64,000 bases of DNA from an uncultured Acidobacteriota bacterium (lineage in GTDB: Bacteria; Acidobacteriota; Blastocatellia; Pyrinomonadales; Pyrinomonadaceae). Where the stretch lies: NCBI GenBank assembly GCA_937859595.1, contig CALMAH010000015.1, positions 186,001 to 250,000 of the forward strand. Direction: 5' to 3'. Within the stretch, counting starts at the first letter, position 1; each line of letters opens with the position of its first letter. The position numbers and the translations under genes are program-made. The notes under the pieces were generated by a model. It saw nothing but the letters and a program-made list of their open reading frames with translations, was not told the origin of the DNA and searched no databases. This document shows positions 52,886-62,417 of the stretch, in pieces.

Positions 52886-54748
52886 ATGAGGAAATTCGTC
52901 TCGCGTCTGTCTATACTGCTAGTGATCTTTTCGTTTGGACTTATGTTCCAGGAAACCAAAGCCTCAAGTCGAAAGTCAGCGGGCAAATCAAAAAAGGCCA
53001 GCGTAGCAAGAGCCGCTTTACCCGACATCGGCTATACCGTGTCGATGACGCGGCCCTGGACCCATCTGCTTGAGGTAGAGATGCGCGTCAGATGGGAGCA
53101 GATGCCGGCACAACTTGAGCTCAAGATGCCGGTTTGGACGCCCGGCAGCTATCTGATCCGAGAATATGCGCGCCACGTTCAGGACCTCTCTGCCGCGAAT
53201 GCCTCCGGCACCGGTCTCAAGTGGGAGAAGATCAATAAGAATACATGGCAGATCATTCCGGGTGCCGCCAAAGAGGTGGTTGTGCGGTACAAAGTTTACG
53301 CGAACGAGCTTACGGTACGCACCAATGAGCTCAACAGCGAACACGCATTTTGGAACAATTCGGCCCTGCTCCTCTTCCCTGCCGGCCAGCTTGCGGCTCC
53401 ATCCACCGTAAGGGTCATCCCCTATGGAAACTGGAAGGTCGCGACGGGGCTGAGACCGGTCCCGGGACAGACGAACACATTTCGAGCAGAAAATTTCGAC
53501 ATACTGTACGATTCGCCTTTCCAGGTAAGTGATTTCAAGGAAAAAACATTTACGGTGGCTGGAAAACCCCATCGAATAGTCGTAACCGGCGAGGGCAACT
53601 ACGACCTTGACCAGATGGCGATCGACACGGCAAAGATCGGCGAGGAAGCGATCAAGATCTTTGGCGAGCTGCCGACCGAAGACTATCTGATCATCCTCAA
53701 TCTTCGGGGACGCGGGGGCCTTGAGCATCTCAATTCTACCGCATTACAATGGGGGCGTTTCAATTTCCGGCCCCGCTCGCAGTACATCGCGTTCCTAAAT
53801 CTGGTCGCTCACGAATATTTCCATTTGTGGAATGTAAAGCGCATCCGCCCGGACGTGCTGGGCCCATTCGATTACGAGAACGAAAATTACACCAAACTGC
53901 TTTGGGTCGCTGAAGGGACCACGGCCTATTATGAAGGGATATTGTTGCAGCGTGCCGGATTGGTAACTGACAAAGAGGTGCTCGACTCAAGAGCCACACT
54001 CATTGAGCAATTACAGGCACGGCCCGGCCGACACCAGACTAGTCTTGAGGAGGCCAGCCTGGATGCCTGGGTCAAGTTCTATCGCCAGGACCAGAACGCG
54101 ATCAACAACCAGATCTCCTATTATGACAAGGGCGAGATCGTCAATATGATGCTCGACATTACGATCAGGACCTTCTCGGACGGGGTACGTTCGCTGGATG
54201 ATGTAATGAGATACCTCTATGAGGAGTTTTACAAGAAGGACAGGAACTTTTCGCCCGAGGACTTTAAGGCGGCTTGCGAAAAGGCGGCGGGGCGGAGCCT
54301 GGACGATTTCTTCAGCAAGTATGTTAGCGGTCGTGCCGAGATCGATTACAACTCGATAGTAGGCGGTATCGGGCTGCGATTGGTCGCCACCCAGCCGGGG
54401 GCTGACCGAGCCTACCTTGGCGCCGACCTGGCAGAAGCGGAAGGCCGTTTGACCGTCAGGGCGGTTCCTGCAGGCTCGCCGGCCTTTGAACAGGGGCTCA
54501 ATTTTAACGACCAAATCTTGGCGATCGACGGATACCGTGCGACGAATGCGTTCCTCCAGTCGTATATTGGACAAAAGCGGCCGGGAGACACGGTAAAGCT
54601 GACCGTTTTCAGGTTTGACCGGCTACTGGACCTTGAGATAAAGCTGGGCCGGAACGAAAGGGCAACCTATGCGTTTCAGCCGCTGGCGAATGCGACCGAG
54701 GTACAGAAACGGCTTTACAGGGAATATTTTGGAGTTGAATTAAATTAA
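52886..54748 (+). CDS. M61 family metallopeptidase (glycyl aminopeptidase-like)
   Basis: A 620-residue exported zinc peptidase. Signal peptide (about 1-27), N-terminal beta domain with 'MPVWTPGSYLIREYARHVQDL', the gluzincin active site 'HEYFHLWNVKR' (His309, Glu310, His313) and the downstream Glu in 'WVAEGTTAYYE', then a C-terminal PDZ domain at about residues 515-600 ('GSPAFEQGLNFNDQILAIDG'). This is the usual M61 architecture. It is followed 21 bases later by the beta-propeller lipoprotein. Confidence 0.95.
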   Translation: MRKFVSRLSILLVIFSFGLMFQETKASSRKSAGKSKKASVARAALPDIGYTVSMTRPWTHLLEVEMRVRWEQMPAQLELKMPVWTPGSYLIREYARHVQDLSAANASGTGLKWEKINKNTWQIIPGAAKEVVVRYKVYANELTVRTNELNSEHAFWNNSALLLFPAGQLAAPSTVRVIPYGNWKVATGLRPVPGQTNTFRAENFDILYDSPFQVSDFKEKTFTVAGKPHRIVVTGEGNYDLDQMAIDTAKIGEEAIKIFGELPTEDYLIILNLRGRGGLEHLNSTALQWGRFNFRPRSQYIAFLNLVAHEYFHLWNVKRIRPDVLGPFDYENENYTKLLWVAEGTTAYYEGILLQRAGLVTDKEVLDSRATLIEQLQARPGRHQTSLEEASLDAWVKFYRQDQNAINNQISYYDKGEIVNMMLDITIRTFSDGVRSLDDVMRYLYEEFYKKDRNFSPEDFKAACEKAAGRSLDDFFSKYVSGRAEIDYNSIVGGIGLRLVATQPGADRAYLGADLAEAEGRLTVRAVPAGSPAFEQGLNFNDQILAIDGYRATNAFLQSYIGQKRPGDTVKLTVFRFDRLLDLEIKLGRNERATYAFQPLANATEVQKRLYREYFGVELN

Positions 54749-54769
54749 CTGCCGGCCAACTGTCCGGCC

Positions 54770-56074
54770 GTGCCCACAAGGATGTTCAGATCAACTTTGT
54801 TTTTCCTTCTTTCGGCGACAGCCTTCACGTCGGCATGTGATCGGCCCGCTGCCGAACCGACTCTTGGCGGGCCGACCTCGCTTGCCGAGGTTGCGGCCGT
54901 ACGGCTCAGCTACCGTTATGAGGCGGACGTTCCTCCGCCGGAGATTGCAGCACCCCAAATCGAAGAAACGAACGCCGCCATAGCCGCCGATTTCCGGGAG
55001 AACAGGGCGGATGAACTGCTAGACCGGACGCTGACGTCGCCGGACAACCGGCGTGTGCTCGCGATCTATCATCACATAGATGATCTGTCGGCGGAGTTTC
55101 GTCTCGACATGTACTCGCCTGACGGTAAACTGATCCGAAAGATAACAGCGGACAACATGGCGGTCCACTTTCCGGATACCATTGTGTGGTCGCCCGATTC
55201 GGCTAATCTGGCTTTTGTTGCAATGATCCGTGGTGCGCAGGGTGAAAGGCCGGAGCGCCTGCAGGATACAGATGCCAATGAACCAAAGCCGACCCCAACT
55301 GTCTCGCCGCAAGAAGAGGACAAAGATGACGGCCGGCCCGTCGTCGAGGGAGAGACGCCTGCGAACGTGGAGCCCGTAGAACCGCCTGAGGCTGGATCTA
55401 CACCTCCGCCACCCACGGGGGTTCTCGCATTCAGGACCGAACAGCTTTACCTTACCGATGCCGATGGCGGAACTCTTAGGCCGCTGACCCAAAACGAGGG
55501 GCTAATATATTTCTATTACAAATGGGCTCCGGACAGTTCTGCTCTGCTTGCTTTGGCGGCAACTGCCCGCGAATGGCAGTTCCTAGAGGACCAGGCAGAA
55601 AATGCAGGTGAGATTTTCATTCCGCGGGGCCGTCCGCGAATAGTAGAAAAGAATGGCAGGGAGCGACGGCTGGACGATGGGCTAACCTCTGTTAGGCCGG
55701 TGTGGTCGCCCGATTCGACAAAGATCGCGGCGTCGTTTGATCATCAAATACGCATTTACGATGCCGACGGAAGCCCCCCGACCCAGGCTGCGGTGCCCTT
55801 GAGAAACCAGATGTTGTTATCGTCGCAGGCTTACGAACGGCAGCAGGCTGATACCCTTGGTAACGTCGCTCCGGATAATACAGAACCCGGGTCGGCCTCG
55901 ACATTGCCGGATCCAAGGAGTCTTGTCTCATTTAATCCGATCGTTGCACTTGAATGGGCGACAAACGACGCCATATATTTCCAGACCGCATTCGTAAAAA
56001 GGATGGTACAAGAGGCCGACAGCGTGATCAGCTTTGCCCGCTGGCACCGCATTCTGCTATCGCCGCAGGGATAA
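54770..56074 (+). CDS. TolB-like beta-propeller (PD40) lipoprotein
   Basis: A 434-residue protein with a lipobox (SACD near residue 26) and several PD40/WD-like repeats ('VWSPDSANLAFVAM', 'KWAPDSSALLALAAT', 'VWSPDSTKIAASF'), interrupted by an acidic proline-rich insert (about residues 165-220, 'PTVSPQEEDKDD'). Start is GTG 54770 or ATG 54782; both give the same signal. These proteins usually form the scaffolds of envelope complexes; role here unknown. It is probably in an operon with M61 and the downstream DinB gene. Confidence 0.8.
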   Translation: MPTRMFRSTLFFLLSATAFTSACDRPAAEPTLGGPTSLAEVAAVRLSYRYEADVPPPEIAAPQIEETNAAIAADFRENRADELLDRTLTSPDNRRVLAIYHHIDDLSAEFRLDMYSPDGKLIRKITADNMAVHFPDTIVWSPDSANLAFVAMIRGAQGERPERLQDTDANEPKPTPTVSPQEEDKDDGRPVVEGETPANVEPVEPPEAGSTPPPPTGVLAFRTEQLYLTDADGGTLRPLTQNEGLIYFYYKWAPDSSALLALAATAREWQFLEDQAENAGEIFIPRGRPRIVEKNGRERRLDDGLTSVRPVWSPDSTKIAASFDHQIRIYDADGSPPTQAAVPLRNQMLLSSQAYERQQADTLGNVAPDNTEPGSASTLPDPRSLVSFNPIVALEWATNDAIYFQTAFVKRMVQEADSVISFARWHRILLSPQG

Positions 56075-56094
56075 CAGGAGGAGAACGACCAGCA

Positions 56095-56652
56095 ATGAAA
56101 TTTGAGACCATCGAAGATGTTTACGAGACGAACGACCGGGTCAGACAGAAACTTAAGGAACTGCTGAGCGAAACATCGGACGAACAATGTTATCAAAGGC
56201 CGGAAGAAGGTAAATGGTCTATCGCAGAGATCGTGGAACACCTTCAGATGGTCGAACACAGCATGGTCCGGATCTGTGCGAAACTGCTAAAAAAGGCGAA
56301 AGCCAACGGCAACCTAAACGACGGCAATGTCACGTTCTCCAGGATCTTCACCGAGCGCGGCGATGAGATCGCCCGGATGAAGGTCGAGGCCCCGGAGTTT
56401 GTACGCCCGGGCGGGCAAAAGAGCGTCGCGGAATCGCTGTCGGCGATGGACGAAGCCCGGGAAATGGGCAGAGAATTAAAGGAATTGTTCGAACGATATA
56501 ACGGTAACATCTACAAATTTCGCCACCCGTACTTTGGTGAGCTTTCCGCGATTGAGTGGCTGGGTCTGATCGGCTCACATGAGATGCGTCATATCAGGCA
56601 GATCAAGAATATTCTCAAGGCGGCCGGGGCCGGTGCGACTTCATCCCGATAG
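56095..56652 (+). CDS. DinB superfamily protein
   Basis: About 185 residues from ATG 56095, which has GGAGGAG about 9 bases upstream; an open frame further upstream overlaps the preceding gene and is rejected. The DinB bundle is recognisable from 'GKWSIAEIVEHLQMVEHSM' and the C-terminal 'GLIGSHEMRHIRQIKNIL' with the metal-type histidines. Family members include thiol-dependent transferases, function here unknown. Confidence 0.87.
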   Translation: MKFETIEDVYETNDRVRQKLKELLSETSDEQCYQRPEEGKWSIAEIVEHLQMVEHSMVRICAKLLKKAKANGNLNDGNVTFSRIFTERGDEIARMKVEAPEFVRPGGQKSVAESLSAMDEAREMGRELKELFERYNGNIYKFRHPYFGELSAIEWLGLIGSHEMRHIRQIKNILKAAGAGATSSR

Positions 56653-56746
56653 GACAGGCCAATGTCGGCCATGTTCGAATTGCCATAAGCCACAATTTTC
56701 GCTACCATAAGCAATTCTTACCGGCACTTCACGGAGCCTGTGTTCT

Positions 56747-58024
<1,278 letters not shown>

Positions 58025-58048
58025 TCTCTCTCATATCCCCATTATTGA

Positions 58049-58066
58049 ACAACCGTCTTCGGTTGT
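58049..58066 (+). terminator. Short hairpin between murA and HIT gene
   Basis: ACAACCG, loop TCTT, CGGTTGT is a perfect 7-bp stem. It is not followed by a T run, so it is a weak terminator or a processing/attenuation element. Confidence 0.4.
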
Positions 58067-58087
58067 GGTTAAATCTAAGTATTGGAA

Positions 58088-58438
58088 ATGAACGAAAAGG
58101 ACTGTTTGTTCTGCAAGATCATTGCGGGTGAGATACCATCTTCGCGGATTCATGAAGATGATCAGTGTGTCGCGTTCAATGATATTTCGCCGCAGGCCCC
58201 GACACACATTCTCGTTGTGCCGAAGTTGCATTTCGACTCGCTCGACGCGGCCGAAAAGGAACATCAGGGCACGCTCGGCCATCTTCTCTTGACAGCGGCT
58301 GACATCGCAAGACAAAAGGGATTTTCCGAGGACGGATATCGGGTAGTCATAAACACGAATGCCGACGGCGGACAGACGGTCTTTCATCTCCATGTGCACC
58401 TGTTGGGCGGTCGAACGTTCGTTTTTCCTCCTGGCTAA
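58088..58438 (+). CDS. HIT family (HinT-like) nucleotide-binding protein
   Basis: About 116 residues. The histidine triad is 'VFHLHVHLLGGR' (HxHxH), with 'CLFCKIIAGEIPSSRIHEDD' at the N-terminus as in HinT. Proteins of this class hydrolyse aminoacyl- or lysyl-AMP. ATG 58088 starts the protein at the usual point; TTG 58082 is an unlikely alternative. It lies between murA and the TPR lipoprotein. Confidence 0.94.
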   Translation: MNEKDCLFCKIIAGEIPSSRIHEDDQCVAFNDISPQAPTHILVVPKLHFDSLDAAEKEHQGTLGHLLLTAADIARQKGFSEDGYRVVINTNADGGQTVFHLHVHLLGGRTFVFPPG

Positions 58439-58464
58439 AAACCGGAAAGGTTAAGAGTTCTGCA

Positions 58465-59334
58465 ATGACGCATTTTTGGGGTAGTTTTTTGGTCGTGCTT
58501 TTTGCCTGCTGTCTGGCGGGATGTTCGTGGTTGGGATCCGGTGGGACGAACGACAATGCAAACACTCAGGAACAGGCGCAGACCGAGCTAAGTGACCCAT
58601 CAGCCACTCTTGAGGAAGGAATACGGCTGCTGGAAAACGGCGAAACAGAAGCAGCGATCGAGATTTTGAACAGGGCGGTTGAACTGGACCCGGATCTTGC
58701 CGACGCATATTTCCAGTTGGGCATCGCCTATTCGCTTATCGAATTTCGCGACCAGCTCGCCGCGGTAGAGAGCGTTGAACCTATCACCGAAAATACCGAT
58801 GAGAAGAGTTCACCTAAAGACAAGAAGTCTAATTCCCAGATCGCATTTGAGAAAGCAGTCGACGCATACAAGAAACGAACTGATGCTAACAAGGAAGACC
58901 ACGTCGCTTTTTTCAACCTCGGGCGTTCTTACGCGAAGTTGGATCAGGACGTAAGTGCGGCCAATGCACTTCGACAAGCAGTCCGGCTAAATCCGGAGGA
59001 TACAGATTACCAGACCGAACTTGGTTCGATCTTGATAAAACTCGCCCGATATCAGGAAGCTGTCGCGGCACTGAATAAGGCGCTTGAGCTGGATCCAGAG
59101 AATCTGATGGCCGAAGACCTGCTGGAAAAGGCAGAGGCAGGCCGAAAACGAGTAAGTTTCACGGTCCTTCCGAAGGACCCCTCCAAGCCGGATGAGGCGG
59201 ACGATAACACCAATACGTCCCCCACGCCGACGGATCCCGCGATCAAAACGGATAAGCCGCCCCCGCCGCCCCCTCCACCGGCAAAACCAAAGCCTCAACC
59301 TACGAACTCGCCGGCAAATAAGCCAAAGCCCTAG
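58465..59334 (+). CDS. TPR lipoprotein with Pro-rich tail
   Basis: A 289-residue protein with a lipobox (LAGC, Cys near residue 20), TPR units at about 50-95 ('EAAIEILNRAVELDPDLADA'), 145-180 and 185-215 ('EAVAALNKALELDPENL'), and a low-complexity C-terminus of Pro, Thr and Lys (PPPPPPPPAKPKPQPT). It is likely anchored in the envelope as an assembly partner. The stop codon lies inside the hairpin at 59333-59355. Confidence 0.85.
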   Translation: MTHFWGSFLVVLFACCLAGCSWLGSGGTNDNANTQEQAQTELSDPSATLEEGIRLLENGETEAAIEILNRAVELDPDLADAYFQLGIAYSLIEFRDQLAAVESVEPITENTDEKSSPKDKKSNSQIAFEKAVDAYKKRTDANKEDHVAFFNLGRSYAKLDQDVSAANALRQAVRLNPEDTDYQTELGSILIKLARYQEAVAALNKALELDPENLMAEDLLEKAEAGRKRVSFTVLPKDPSKPDEADDNTNTSPTPTDPAIKTDKPPPPPPPPAKPKPQPTNSPANKPKP

Positions 59335-59355
59335 TGTGTTTCCTATCAACACACT
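59333..59355 (+). promoter_or_regulatory. Perfect hairpin overlapping a stop codon, upstream of the sigma-54 activator gene
   Basis: AGTGTGTT (59333-59340), loop TCCTATC, AACACACT (59348-59355) form a perfect 8-bp stem followed by TTGTCCC. It overlaps the TAG stop of the TPR lipoprotein. Weak terminator, or a regulatory element for the next gene. Confidence 0.5.
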
Positions 59356-59433
59356 TTGTCCCAGGTGTGTATCAACTTGACATTCGTCAGCAGATTCGGG
59401 AGATTAGCCATTGCAGCTCCCTCGGCACTATTT

Positions 59434-61551
59434 ATGGCTCTTACCAAGATCGAGATCGAATCACCCCAGGAACTCTCGCTGGAACGAAAAGTTAAGATGC
59501 ATGAGGCCAGAGAGGCCATAATCGAGCGTCTAGCAAGGGATCTGCCGGCAAGCATCGACCTCGAACGGTTCCTGAATGTGGTCGTTTCCGAGCTTGGCCG
59601 AATGCTGCAGGCCGACCGATGCGATGTTTTGCAGCTTGTAGAGGGCAAGGAGCTGCGGATCAGCCACGAATGGCGTCGTGACGATCGGATACCATCGAGC
59701 CAGGGTACGGTGATCCCGATCGATGCGAAGCGGCTGTCGGAGCAATTCGACATCTCAAAGCCGATCACGATCAACGACACCTCGAAAACGAAGGATCCAA
59801 CGCTCAAGTTTTTCACAAAAGCTCTGGAAACACGCTCGCTGCTGATAATTCCAATAACTTTAAGTGGGAACGTGATCGGCTTGCTCGGCCTGCACGACAC
59901 GTCGAAGCCGAGGGAATGGCTGGACGAGGAGATACAGTTTCTAGAATCGATCGCCCAGCAGCTCGCCATCGGCTATCAATACACCCGGCTTTATGTCGCA
60001 CAGGAACAGGAGACACGCCGGACCAACGCACTTCTCGAAATAGCGAACACGTTGAATTCGCACTCGGATTTCAATGAGGTCTCGGCCAGCGCGCTGGAAC
60101 GGGCCATCGGGTTGGTAGGCGCGTCTTACGGTGCCCTCGGCGTGATCGACCCGACCGGCGAAAGGATATCCCTGGCAGCGTTTAAAGCGGCCGAAGGCGT
60201 AACGCCCGGAAGGGTCCTGAAGATGGTGGAAACGTACGGGAAATCATTGAAAATAGATACTTTCCCGGCGGTTGCAGACCTTATCCGTGATGGCAAAACG
60301 AAGCCTTTGACCGATTCGGAGCTGCCCTTGGCGATCCGGCTGATCTTTAACAAGACACTCGGCGGAAAGGCAGCCCTGCTTGCTCCGGTTAGGGTCGGCG
60401 GGGCGACCTTCGGGCTGCTCGGCTTTGTGTGGGGCAAACCGGTTGCGTTTGAAGAACACGATATTGCCCTAGTCGAAGGTATTGCCGACCAGATCGGGAC
60501 GGCGTTGGAGCGGGATCAACTTTCGGCCGAGGTGATGCGGCTCAAGAGCGAACTCTATCAGCGGCAAAGCGAGATCATCGGCCAGGCGCCGGCCATAGGC
60601 AGGGCGATCGAGCTGGCTCTAAATGTCGCAGATACGAACACGACCGTGCTTGTGCAGGGCGAATCCGGCACAGGAAAGGAGCTGTTAGCGAACCTGATCC
60701 ACTTTAACTCCGGCCGAGGTTCGATGCCCTATGTAAAGATCAATTGCGGTGCAATACCCGAAACTCTATTGGAATCAGAGCTTTTCGGCCACGAAAAAGG
60801 TTCCTTTACGGATGCCCATTCGCGGCGGAAAGGCCGTTTTGAAGAGGCTGACGGCGGGACGCTATTTCTGGACGAGATAGGCGAGATGTCGATGCAGGCA
60901 CAGGTAAAGCTGCTCCGCGTGCTGCAGGATGGCGAGTTCACGCGGGTCGGTGGTAAGGCGGTGATAAAGACGGATGTCCGGGTGATCGCCGCAAGCAATA
61001 TCGATCTGGAATTGGCATCACGCGAAGGTCGGTTTCGCAGTGACCTCTACTACCGGCTTTCAGTATTTCCGATAACACTGCCGCCTCTTCGCGAAAGGAT
61101 AGAAGACATACATCCGCTGGTGTTTCATTTTCTGGAGCGTTACAAAGAGAAGACGGGCCGGTTCATCTCGGGCATATCGAAAGAGGCCTTGCGAGCTCTT
61201 GTGAACTACGAATGGCCGGGGAACGTGCGGGAACTGGAGAACGCTATCGAACGAGCGGTGATCATCGCGTCCGGGCGTCAGATAGAATTGGACGACCTGC
61301 CGGAAGCCATTAGCAAGAAAGCGTTGGAGGCATACGCCCTTGCACGCCAGGAGCGTGCACGTGCGGCGGCCGAAGGAAATTCGATCGGACTAGAGATCGA
61401 GCTGCCTGCTGCAATGGAAGAGATCGAAAAACAGGTGATCGAGGCAACGCTGGACTACACGGAGGGCGACAAATCGCGCGCGGCCAAGCTGCTGAATATC
61501 GGTCGGAAAACGCTATATCGCAAGTTGGGTCACCTCGATGGCGAAAACTAG
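59434..61551 (+). CDS. Sigma-54-dependent activator with two GAF domains
   Basis: About 705 residues from ATG 59434 (a TTG at 59356 would add 26 residues). Two GAF-like sensory domains (about 35-180 and 190-360) replace the usual receiver. The AAA+ domain has Walker A 'GESGTGKELLANLI', the sigma-54 loop 'GSFTDA' (residue 456; consensus GAFTGA), Walker B 'LFLDEIGEM' and 'WPGNVRELENAIERAV'. A Fis-type helix-turn-helix ends it ('RAAKLLNIGRKTLYRKL'). It would activate RpoN promoters in response to a small ligand, unknown. Confidence 0.92.
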   Translation: MALTKIEIESPQELSLERKVKMHEAREAIIERLARDLPASIDLERFLNVVVSELGRMLQADRCDVLQLVEGKELRISHEWRRDDRIPSSQGTVIPIDAKRLSEQFDISKPITINDTSKTKDPTLKFFTKALETRSLLIIPITLSGNVIGLLGLHDTSKPREWLDEEIQFLESIAQQLAIGYQYTRLYVAQEQETRRTNALLEIANTLNSHSDFNEVSASALERAIGLVGASYGALGVIDPTGERISLAAFKAAEGVTPGRVLKMVETYGKSLKIDTFPAVADLIRDGKTKPLTDSELPLAIRLIFNKTLGGKAALLAPVRVGGATFGLLGFVWGKPVAFEEHDIALVEGIADQIGTALERDQLSAEVMRLKSELYQRQSEIIGQAPAIGRAIELALNVADTNTTVLVQGESGTGKELLANLIHFNSGRGSMPYVKINCGAIPETLLESELFGHEKGSFTDAHSRRKGRFEEADGGTLFLDEIGEMSMQAQVKLLRVLQDGEFTRVGGKAVIKTDVRVIAASNIDLELASREGRFRSDLYYRLSVFPITLPPLRERIEDIHPLVFHFLERYKEKTGRFISGISKEALRALVNYEWPGNVRELENAIERAVIIASGRQIELDDLPEAISKKALEAYALARQERARAAAEGNSIGLEIELPAAMEEIEKQVIEATLDYTEGDKSRAAKLLNIGRKTLYRKLGHLDGEN

Positions 61552-61571
61552 CCGCCGGAACCATCCGACAC

Positions 61572-61604
61572 TAAAAATAAAGGCGGCACCCCGCGGCACC
61601 GCCT
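61572..61604 (-). terminator. Intrinsic terminator for the Spy-like gene
   Basis: Read on the minus strand, AGGCGGTGCC and GGTGCCGCCT pair over 10 bp with two G-T wobbles and a 4-base loop GCGG, followed by TTATTTTT. Works only in the minus direction because the wobbles become mismatches on the other strand. Confidence 0.85.
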
Positions 61605-61639
61605 GTCAAGTGTGGAGGACAACTTTATATTGCTATTAG

Positions 61640-62212
61640 CTAGTTTTCGACAGGTTTCTCTCCCGACTGCCTTCGCTGTTGCCATTGCTGGCGTCGTTCC
61701 ATCATTTGCTGCCTTCGCTGTTCCATCCGTTCCTGCATCACTTTACGTCGGTCCTCCAGCGTCTGCTTCTGTTCGGGTGTGAGAACGGCCTCGATCTGCG
61801 CCCTCACATTTTCAGCTTTCGCACGCTGTATCTCGCGAATGGCCTTGGCCCTCTCCTGTTGAGCTTCTGTGAGAGTGCCCATGCGGCGGGACTGCATTAT
61901 CGAACGCATCTCTTCTCTAAGACCTTCGTCGGGCCGATTCGCCTCGCGTATCGCATTTATCTGTACCTTTTGAGCATCGGTCAGATCTATACCGCGAAGT
62001 CCAAGGCCACCGTGGCGACGCAATACTCCGCCACGAAAGCCCCGAAGTCCACGTCCGAACCCGCCCCTCTGCATCCCCTTGCCGGCGGGCCTTTCTGCTC
62101 TTTTTTCCGCTTTGTCGCCACGCTCGGTCGTCTGCGCGGAGCCGGTAACTGCGAATGTGCCTGCCAGAAACGCAGCAGCACTAAACGTTATGATCTTTTT
62201 CATGTATGACAT
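61640..62212 (-). CDS. Spy/CpxP-like periplasmic chaperone
   Basis: About 190 residues from ATG 62212, which has AGAGGT about 6 bases upstream; the longer frame to 62305 starts with TTG and disrupts the signal peptide. After the signal (FSAAAFLAGTFAVTGSA) comes a Gly/Arg-rich linker, 'RRHGGLGLRGIDLTDAQKVQINAIREANRP', a second LTxxQ motif ('GTLTEAQQERAKAIRE') and a third ('AVLTPEQKQTLEDRR'). LTxxQ repeats mark Spy/CpxP proteins, which bind misfolded proteins or metals. The C-terminus is Gln/Arg-rich. Confidence 0.85.
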   Translation of the reverse strand: MSYMKKIITFSAAAFLAGTFAVTGSAQTTERGDKAEKRAERPAGKGMQRGGFGRGLRGFRGGVLRRHGGLGLRGIDLTDAQKVQINAIREANRPDEGLREEMRSIMQSRRMGTLTEAQQERAKAIREIQRAKAENVRAQIEAVLTPEQKQTLEDRRKVMQERMEQRRQQMMERRQQWQQRRQSGEKPVEN

Positions 62213-62362
62213 CGTTTTACCTCTTGAAATTTTGGTCTTTTCGGCATTCGCCAATATAAATTTGACGACTGAACTGCAGAAATAGCCGATTTTTATTGTA
62301 AACAAATGTAAACCGCAACCCGGCGGAAACCGGATGCTGTTCTTGTTCGAATTGTCTTTTGA

Positions 62363-62374
62363 CCTGTTAACAGG
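62363..62374. promoter_or_regulatory. 12-bp palindrome upstream of dxs
   Basis: CCTGTTAACAGG is a perfect palindrome in the dxs-spy intergenic region. It could be an operator; no regulator is known for it. Confidence 0.3.
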
Positions 62375-62417
62375 CTAAAATGCGAACTTCCGGCGTTTTC
62401 CGCGCCCAGCCCAAGAC

